48,715 bases of DNA, taken from Paramacrobiotus metropolitanus (taxonomy: Eukaryota; Tardigrada; Eutardigrada; Parachela; Macrobiotidae). A program made the position numbers and the translations under genes. How positions within the stretch are numbered: position 1 is the stretch's first letter; each line of letters opens with the position of its first letter. Of this stretch, positions 42,001-48,715 are shown in pieces. Under the pieces are notes generated by a model, which saw only the letters and a program-made list of their open reading frames with translations, did no database searches and was not told where the DNA came from. The stretch spans positions 1 to 48,715 of the forward strand of contig NW_026570542.1 of NCBI RefSeq assembly GCF_019649055.1. The letters run 5' to 3'.

Positions 42001-43843
42001 TATGCGATGCCTGTTTGTGACAATCCTGATCTATGGTAACCTTCCGCCCTCGGATGCCCGTTATTTATGGCAGGCTTACAACCACGCTATGAGCGAAGAC
42101 TTCAGGCGTAACCGCACACCGGATGCAGCCATATTTTTTGCGTACACTGATGTCAACAAACGCCTAGATTCATTTGGTGTCAGCCTTCTTCGTCCGTATC
42201 AAATTCCGGAGCCTCTCCGGCCCTCAGAATTTTAAGAAGAAATCATTGACAAGGAAGCAGAGTTAAAGAAAGGTGGCGAAAAGTTTGCTTCCATGAACGA
42301 AGCACAGAAAACGGTTGCGAACGCAGTTCTGGACGCTGTTCATGACAGATCCAACGAACGTTGCATTTTTGTTGACGCTCCAGGTGGAACTGGAAAAACC
42401 TTTGTATTTACCGCCATTGCTCATCAGTTAACTGGGGAAGGTATTTCTGTTGTTTGCATGGCTAGCACAGGAATCGCTGGAAATTTACTGCCACGTGGGA
42501 CTACTGTGCACACTGGAACAGGGTTGCCGCTCAAATTAGATAGCAATTCCCGCCTCGCCGTATCAAGTCGAAACCATTTAGGCATCAGACTGCGCAATGC
42601 TAAAGTATTTTTATGGGATGAAGCGCCGATGTCATCTGCTATGGCTCTGGAGACGATTGACGTCAGCCTTCGTGAACTTATGCAAAACGATCTGCCTTTT
42701 GGTGGAAAAGTTATGGTTCTTGGTGGCGATTTTAGACAGGTTTTGCCAGTAATTGAACGTGGAAATAAAACCCAACAGCTGGCTGCTTCTCTTAAACGGT
42801 CCCAGTTATGGCGGCTCTTTAAAACTTTTAAGCTGCATCAGAATTTGCGCGCGGAGAATGGCCAAGAGGAATTCTGTCACTGGCTGTTGGGTCTTGGTGA
42901 AGCAAAACTCCCCGTGGACGAAAACGACGAAATCGAAGTTCCCGAATGCTGCATCAGTTCAGGTACCTCAGACCAGTTACCCCGGATTTCGTTTTCATTT
43001 TGATAATACATCCTTCTAAAAAATTGATAATACACCAACTCATCCAAATCTTCGTAGTTTTCTAAGTTTCAACAAATTTACTAAGGTTTGGAACACAGCT
43101 TCAGTTAAGTGGCTTACTTTGCCTTGGCAAACCGCGAAAATGAATATTGACTTACAGGAGGCATTATCCAAGAGGTTTTTGGGGATATTATTCCAATAGA
43201 CAACACGGAAAAGCTATTGGGCAGTGTCGTCCTTTGCCCCATCAATGAAGAAACGCTGGAAATTAATGACGAGATAGTCGAAAGAATTGAGGGAGCTGCA
43301 GTTACGTATGAGAGCATTGACAGTATAACTTGCGAAGAGGGGGAGGATCCGACAGAGTTTCCTGAAGAATTCCTTTACACACTCACGCCGAACGGACTGC
43401 CTCCACACAAACTTACTCTGAAGGTGGGAACTGTGGTGATGCTTCTACGAAATCTTGACACGAAACATGGACTATGCAATGGGTCAAGATTAATAATTCG
43501 GCGCCTTTTGCATCATACGCTTGACTGTGAAGTGCTTACTGGAACCAGCAAAGGCAAGCGTGTCCTGATACCCAGAATAAAATTGCAGGCAACAGGTGAC
43601 TTTTTGCCTTTTTGTTTTGATCGGATTCAGTTTCTCGTCCGCGTGGCTTTTGCAATGACAGTTAATAAATCACAAGGGCAAACATTTCGCAATGTCGGTA
43701 TTGTTTTGAAATCTCCTGTCTTTTGTCACGGTCAGTTGTATGTTGCGTTTTCACGGGCACGAAAGTTTTCTGCGATTAAGGTGCTGCTTCCGGCTGGGAA
43801 GAAGCGAACCAAAAACGTTGTTTATCGGGAGATTTTGGAATGA
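38936..43843 (+). pseudogene. Helitron RepHel transposase (HUH Rep + PIF1-like helicase)
   Basis: Exons 38936-40081, 40310-40807, 40925-42962 and 43158-43843; all three introns have GT/AG borders and the exon phases agree. The 1455-residue frame shows, in order: an Arg/Glu-rich N-terminus; a Cys-rich finger, MDCVCSACGARHFKAE; the Helitron-like domain, FLTMTCNPRWSEI; the HUH motif, GLPHCHLLL (His codons 40955 and 40961); the tyrosine region, KYLYKYIFKGHD; then a SF1 PIF1-like helicase with Walker A APGGTGKT (42377-42400), LWDEAPM, GGDFRQVLP, NKSQGQTF and YVAFSRAR. It nicks and unwinds DNA for rolling-circle transposition. Breaks: only TAA at 41618-41620 (before LTAWF) and TAA at 42233-42235 (between Rep and helicase); there are no frameshifts. 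No OTU protease or AP endonuclease domain is fused. Confidence 0.9.
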
Positions 43844-43852
43844 TCCTGACAA

Positions 43853-43858
43853 AATAAA
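43853..43858 (+). promoter_or_regulatory. Polyadenylation signal AATAAA
   Basis: AATAAA ten bases after the RepHel stop, inside the element and before its 3' hairpin. Confidence 0.55.
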
Positions 43859-43996
43859 AATAACTGATAAAACTCGCTGGCACAGTTGGCGGTCCTGCTT
43901 TTTCAAGCTCATTTCCAACCAGTAGTACATTAAAAACAGTACTGATCTTTCCTTCGATTCAGCAACAGCAGTAGATGTTTTTTCTTTCATTGGATG

Positions 43997-44028
43997 CCGC
44001 GGCGCGTGAGCGCCGCGGGCGTTGCTAG
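43997..44028 (+). other. Helitron 3' terminus: hairpin and CTAG
   Basis: CGGCGCGTGAGCGCCG folds to a GC-only stem; six bases later comes CTAG and then host or next-element T. The same arrangement ends the next element at 46416-46444. In Helitrons this hairpin acts as the transposition terminator. Confidence 0.8.
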
Positions 44029-44115
44029 TCTTAACTATTAAGACAGCTGTCTGTCCGTAACGCTCCCGCCTCCAAATCGCTCTGATTGGTCAGAGCCAAA
44101 ACACTTCCCAAATGA

Positions 44116-45095
44116 AGTGAACCTACTGAACAAACTCACAAACTATAGTGAACCTGCTGAACACACTTACCAAACAAAATGAACCAGCTGAACCCAACCA
44201 AAACCTTAGTGAACCAGCTGAACCCAACCAAAACATTAGTGAACCAGCTGAACCCAAACTAATCCTTAGTGAACTGACTGAACCCAACAGAAACCTTACT
44301 GAACCAACTGAACCCAACCGAAAAGTGAGTGAACCAGCTGAACCCAAACTAATCCTTAGTGAACGGACTGAACCCAACAGAAACCTTACTAAACCAACTG
44401 AACCCAACCGAAAAGTTAGTGAACCAGCTGAACCCTACCTAATCCTAAGTGAACCAGTTGAACCCAAAAAAACCTTAGTGAACCAGCTGAACCCAACCTA
44501 ATCCTTTGTGAACGAACTGAACCCAACCAAAACCTCACTGAACCAACTGAACCCAACCTAATCCTTAGTGAACCGACTACACCCAACCAAAACCTGATTG
44601 AACCAACTGAATTCACCCGAAAAGTTTGCGAACCGACTGAACCCATTCAAAACCTTAGTAAACCAGCCGAACCCAACCTTATTTCTGTGAACCGACTAAA
44701 CTCAACCAAAACCTTAGTAAACCAGCTGAACCCAACCAAAACCTGATTGAACCAGCTGAAACAAACCGAAAAGTTAGGGAACCGACTGAACCCAACCAAA
44801 ACCTTGCTGAACCAGCCGAACCCAACTTAATCTTCAGTGAACCGACTGAACCCAACCGAGAAGTTAGCGAACCGACTGAATCCAACCAAATCCTTATTGA
44901 ACCACTGAACACTGCCGAATCTTTAGTGAACCAGCTGAACCCAACCTAAACGTCAATAAACCCATTCAAAAACATTAGTGAACCCCCTAAACCCAACCGA
45001 AAAACCTTTGAACCAAAAAAACCGAACCTAATCCTAGCAAAGCGACTGAACCCAACCTAAACATTATTAAATAAAATAAACCTAACCTAATCCTT
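44116..45095. repeat. 30-bp minisatellite in H2
   Basis: About 32 units of the GAACCAGCTGAACCCAACCA type, same family as 36676-37700. Units become more irregular near the right end. Confidence 0.9.
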
Positions 45096-45104
45096 ACTGA
45101 TCCG

Positions 45105-46225
45105 CTTAGCGACGTAACGTAACCACGCTAGAGTAAGCGCAATAACATTGCCACGCGAGAGTCAGCAACGAACCGTTACCCCACGAAAGTTCGCGCAGTG
45201 ACGCTACCACTCGAGGGCAACCAACGGAACGTAAGCACGCGAGAGAAAGCTACGTAACCCTATTGCAGAGAGCAATCAGCGTAATCTTACCACGCGAGAG
45301 TAAGCAACACGTTACCACGCGAGTTACCACGTTACGCTACCACGCAAGTTAGTAACGTAACGATACCACGCGAGTTAGCAACGTAACGTTCCCACGTTAC
45401 CACGCGAGAGTAAGCAGCGTAAAGTTACTACTCGAGAGTAAGCAGCGTAAGGTTTGCCAGTGAAGTAGCGTTAAGTAGATAAAGTTACGTAAATCTGTTA
45501 CTGAGAGTAATCAGTGTAGTCTTACTGCGCGAAAGTAAGTGGCTTAACGCTACCACTCTAGAGTAAGGTAATAACGTTACCACGCGAGAGTAAGCAACGT
45601 AACCTTACCACGCGGAAGTAAACTGAGAAACGTCACCACATTTGCGTTAGCAGCGTAACGTAACCACGCAAAAGTAAGCGCGATAACGTTACAACGCTTG
45701 AGTAAGCCCAATAGCTTAACCACGCAAGAGTAAGCAGCGTAAGCTTAAAACGTGAAAGTAAGCGGCGTAACGTTACCACCGGAAGTAAAGAACGTATCTT
45801 AACCACTTAAAGCAGCGTAGCGTTATCTTGCGAAAGTAAGTGCAGTAACGTAAAAACACGACTAAAGGTGACATGACGCAAGCACACGAGACGAAGCAGC
45901 GCAACGTAAGCACGCGAGATGAAGCAGATTAACGTTGCCGCGCGAAAGCAAGCTGCATGATTTTACCACGCCAGATTTAACAGCGTGACGCTACCCACGC
46001 GAAATCAGGCAGCGTTACGTTACCACGCGAAAGCAGGCAGCGTAACGTTGCCACACGAGATCTACGTAACTACTACGGTAAGCTACGAATCTTTATTGCA
46101 GAGAGTAACCAGCGTAACGTTACCGCGTGATAGTTTAGCGGCGTAACATTACTAGCGAGAGATAGCGGCATAACGTGATCGCGCTAGGGTAAACGGCGTA
46201 ACCTCACAACGCGAGAGTTCACGGC
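45105..46225. repeat. ~28-bp minisatellite with GTAACGTTAC palindrome
   Basis: Units of the type AGCAGCGTAACGTTACCACG plus CGAGAGTA, about 35 copies with variable length. Most units contain the self-complementary CGTAACGTTACC and the CACGCGAG word. It is found only in H2. Confidence 0.9.
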
Positions 46226-46444
46226 TATGCTAGCGGTTAGGTACATGAATGTGTATGTGTTAAATATTTTGCGTAAAAACTAAACACACTATACAGTTGA
46301 GTTAGTTTTTTAGTTTAAAAGATTAACGTGATCCATTTAAGGACGTCCGCTAAGCTTTGAAATGCTACCGTTTTGATAGATACAAACTACAAATTAATCC
46401 ACCTTCGTTGGATCCGCGGCGCGTAGCGCCGCGATCGTTGCTAG

Positions 46445-47090
46445 TCTTAACTATTAAGACAGAGCTGTCTGTCCGTGACGTTCCCGCCTCCAAATCGTTC
46501 TCATTGGTCAGAACCGCAACACTTACTAAACGAACTGAACCTACTGAGCAAACTCACAAACTATAGTGAACCCGTTGAACACACGCACTAAACAAAATGA
46601 ACCATCTGAACCCAACCAAAACCTTAGCGAACCAACTGAACCCAACCAAAGCCTTACTGAACCAACTGAACCCAACTAAAACCATACTGAACCAACTGAA
46701 CCCAACCGAAAAGTTAGTGAACCAACCGAACCCAACCTAATCTTCAGTGAACCGACTGCACCCAACCGAAAAGTTAGCGAACCGACTAAACCCAACCAAA
46801 ACCTTAGTGAACCAGCTGAACCCAACCTAATCCTCAGTAAACCAGCTGAACCCAACCGAAAATTTAGCGAAACGATTGAACCCAACCAAAACCTTGCTGA
46901 ACCAGCCCAACCCAACCGAATATTCAGTGAACCGACTGAACCTAACCGAAAAATTAGTGAACTGACTGAACCCAACCAAAACTTTAGCGAACCAACTGAA
47001 CCCACCCGAAAAGCAAACCAGCCGAACTGAACCTAATCCTTAGTGAATCGACTACACTCAACCTTAATGAACCAGCTGAATCCAACCTAA
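46445..47090 (+). mobile_element. Third Helitron copy H3, 5' part
   Basis: Begins TCTTAACTATTAAGACAG immediately after the CTAG of H2 and has the CCAAT/GC module (ATTGG at 46503) and the 30-bp minisatellite (46519-47085). No 3' hairpin with CTAG was recognised downstream in the window. The element is either truncated near 47090 or extends with unfamiliar sequence. Confidence 0.7.
46519..47085. repeat. 30-bp minisatellite in H3
   Basis: About 19 units, same family as in the two preceding Helitrons. Confidence 0.9.
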
Positions 47091-47175
47091 GGTAAAGGTA
47101 AAAAACCGTACCAGTACAGTGCAGATGACAATACTAATAGCGACGACGAAAAGTCAGTTGCTTGCACCAGCTGGG

Positions 47176-47272
47176 ATTGCAATGTGAAGCTGTATCTAGT
47201 ATTGCATGCTAGATACTATACTATCCAGCCGGCTGGATATCACATTGCATACTAGATAGTAGATACTATACT
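47176..47272. repeat. Nested palindromes
   Basis: GTATCTAG..CTAGATAC (47192-47216), the perfect TATCCAGCCGGCTGGATA (47222-47239), and an outer pair ATTGCAATGTGA with TCACATTGCAT. AGATACTATACT is also repeated directly. It could be a small inverted-repeat element. Confidence 0.65.
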
Positions 47273-48245
47273 TGCTGTCAATAATACACAGTAAGACACC
47301 ACGATACAATCGTGTGTGTACCGGTACAGTATCAATCTGCGGCTTATATAGATATAACAATAGTCCGTTACATAGCGCTGACTTTTAAAAGGCGCTGAGA
47401 AAACTGTCCGAATCAAAGTCCATTGAGATAACGCAAAACAGCCACTACCGTGATAACACATGAACTGTTATGACGGCAGCTGTAAACACGAAGTAAAAAC
47501 ACGTACTATACATCTAAGTGGAGCAAGCTGGCATCTGTGGTGAGTGCAGTGCCGAAATAAACAGCTACGCGGGAGTAGGTTTTCATTTCGGCATAACGCT
47601 TACAATGTTGTGGGTGTGCTTTATTTCATATCGCCAATCCGTGCTCTTGCGCTTATCTCGGATGGACTTTGGTTTTAATTGACGGCTAGGAAGGCAAACA
47701 GATCAACCTTCAGGGCATGTAACGGACTAATGAGTTGTCGTCGTCGCTGCAATATAATGCACCCCGATGAAAACGTGCCTGTATTATTTTCCAACTGTTG
47801 CTACTGTATCACACGCCCGCCACCTGTATTGTGTAGATTTGTTATTTAAATGCAATACGGTTAATAATTCTTTGCACCACAGTACAAACTATGTTTTCAT
47901 TAATACTGCAATCTTCAGTATCTCCAGTGGTATACAGCACTGTGCATTATAATGCACCGTACTTTACCATGACGCAACCGCTTTTGTATCAGTACGGTGC
48001 AGATCTGCACAGCAGTGCAAAGCAGACAAGAATTGAAAACCTGTCGTCGCCCGTTTACCACAATGCAATGCAAATTAAAGAAAATGTAAAAATGAGAAAT
48101 CTCCACTAATTAGTCCTTTGTTATGCTAAGATCAGTCCACTAACACCGATTACCTAGCCGGTGCCGCGTCAGGGGGGTTGGGGCTCTCGGAGGGGTTATA
48201 TTACATTCAAAGTAATGCTTTATCTACAAATTAATGCAAACCTTT
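47273..48245. other. No feature recognised
   Basis: Short frames occur on both strands without motifs. GGTGCCGCGTCAGGGGGGTT near 48161 has a partner near 48365. Confidence 0.4.
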
Positions 48246-48360
48246 AAAGGCGAAAATGTGAATGAAAAAAATGTGAAATGTGAAAATATAATAATGTAAA
48301 AATATGAAAATGTAAAAATTTGAAATGTAAAAATGTGAAAAACGAAATGCAAAAATGCTG
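48246..48360. repeat. AAAATGTGA-type low-complexity repeat
   Basis: A chain of AAAATGTGAA and AATGTAAAAAT words of about 10-12 bp, imperfect. Confidence 0.75.
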
Positions 48361-48377
48361 GTTGGTGCCGCTTCAGA

Positions 48378-48409
48378 GGGTTGGGGTTTTAGTTCGAGGG
48401 GTGGGGGGG
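48378..48409 (+). other. G-quadruplex-capable G-run cluster
   Basis: Four G runs (GGG, GGGG, GGGG, GGGGGGG) within about 32 bases on the plus strand satisfy the simple quadruplex pattern. A related G-rich run lies at 48171-48196. Confidence 0.5.
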
Positions 48410-48499
48410 TGCGTGAACGTGCAAAGTGATCGCCTAATCGAAGATTAAAGGCGCCTAATCGTCCGCATCGGCCTTTCCGGAAAATCAACCGCGTCTGCC

Positions 48500-48715
48500 A
48501 CAGTACTTTCGAAGTATTGCTTTACTTCGAATTCCTGCTATACTTTCAAATGCCCCAGCACAGATCGATCGTCAGTTTCGGCCTGTTCGAGGATGTTCGG
48601 GAAGGTCACCTTGGTAATGAAAGTAATGCATTACTTTAAAAGTATTGCTTTACTCTCGAAGTGCCGCTATACTTTCAAATGTCCCAGCACTTAATCGTCA
48701 GTTTCGGCCTGTTCA
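48500..48715. repeat. Direct repeat of ~130 bp, cut by window end
   Basis: AAGTATTGCTTTACT, GCTATACTTTCAAATG, CCCAGCAC and ATCGTCAGTTTCGGCCTGTT occur in the same order at about 48511-48594 and 48640-48715. It is probably the edge of a satellite or tandem repeat continuing beyond the window. Confidence 0.75.

Larger units (their letters stand above)
36584..44028 (+). mobile_element. Autonomous Helitron, 7.45 kb, near-complete
   Basis: The 5' end is TCTTAACTATTAAGACAG with A before it (36583). The 3' end is CCGCGGCGCGTGAGCGCCGC and flank (43997-44018), then CTAG at 44025-44028 followed by T. Between them lie a CCAAT/GC-box module, a 30-bp minisatellite, five repeats with heat-shock-element words, a TATA box, an RPA3-like gene, a four-exon Rep-helicase gene and a polyadenylation signal. 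The next element begins with the identical TC terminus at 44029, so this end is confirmed by the neighbour. The length is normal for an animal Helitron. Ends and coding order are seen; past mobility is inferred from family knowledge. Confidence 0.85.
44029..46444 (+). mobile_element. Non-autonomous Helitron H2, 2.4 kb
   Basis: Starts with TCTTAACTATTAAGACAG directly after the CTAG of the autonomous copy and ends with the hairpin GCGGCGCGTAGCGCCGC and CTAG (46441-46444). The first ~1.1 kb is nearly the same as that of the autonomous element (module plus 30-bp minisatellite). The genes and heat-shock-type repeats are replaced by a second minisatellite. It has no coding potential and would rely on a RepHel in trans. 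Confidence 0.8.

Noticed and set aside
1073-42235. Repeated in-frame TAA codons in several genes (Ig copy B, gypsy, LINE, helper, RepHel), suggesting TAA reassignment
   Set aside because: The expected residue differs from case to case (Arg in the Ig gene, Leu in gypsy), and TAA also ends the intact-looking membrane-protein gene. Independent nonsense mutations explain it better.
39133-43990. Antisense and out-of-frame open frames across the Helitron genes
   Set aside because: Shadows of the strongly supported RepHel exons; no independent motifs.

Overview
The window is eukaryotic and almost certainly from an invertebrate animal. It holds spliced genes with short introns (about 55-290 nt), Ig-like domain exons, and a dense, many-layered load of transposons. 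There are no bacterial operon features. I cannot name the species. Only two host-type gene loci can be supported: a tandem family of two-Ig-domain genes on the minus strand (about 318-5308; three copies, all broken) and a small spliced gene for a single-pass membrane protein (13448-14108, minus).

Layout. 0-14 kb: Ig-gene copies, several short inverted-repeat (MITE) elements flanked by TA, a tRNA-like Pol III unit (7870-7942), a decayed tandem-repeat gene with a 51-bp minisatellite (10650-12120), and the membrane-protein gene. 14-17.7 kb: two blocks of a 29-bp minisatellite and four copies of a larger dispersed module. 18-20.6 kb: a wrecked Ty3/gypsy element joined to an unrelated coiled-coil gene fragment. 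21.5-22.6 kb: a 5'-truncated non-LTR retrotransposon with a (TAA)n tail. 23.2-25.6 kb: a non-autonomous Helitron with textbook ends, carrying an 850-bp fold-back. 26-29.4 kb: the core of a PIF/Harbinger transposon, with a helper gene on + and a DDE transposase on -. A 17-bp near-palindrome is peppered through it and beyond, to 31.8 kb. 32.7-47.1 kb: a head-to-tail array of Helitron-like elements, each starting with a promoter-like module, carrying a private minisatellite, and ending in a GC-rich hairpin.

The centrepiece is the autonomous Helitron at 36584-44028. In order it has a 5' TC end, a CCAAT/GC-box module, a 30-bp minisatellite, five ~90-bp repeats carrying heat-shock-element sequences, a TATA box, a spliced gene that looks like an RPA3 (RPA14) OB-fold protein, a four-exon Rep-helicase gene (broken only by two TAA codons), a polyadenylation signal, and a hairpin followed by CTAG. 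A 2.4-kb non-autonomous relative follows directly, then the start of a third. The combination of an RPA3-like cargo gene, a heat-shock-type promoter and self-tandem insertion is the most unusual system in the window.
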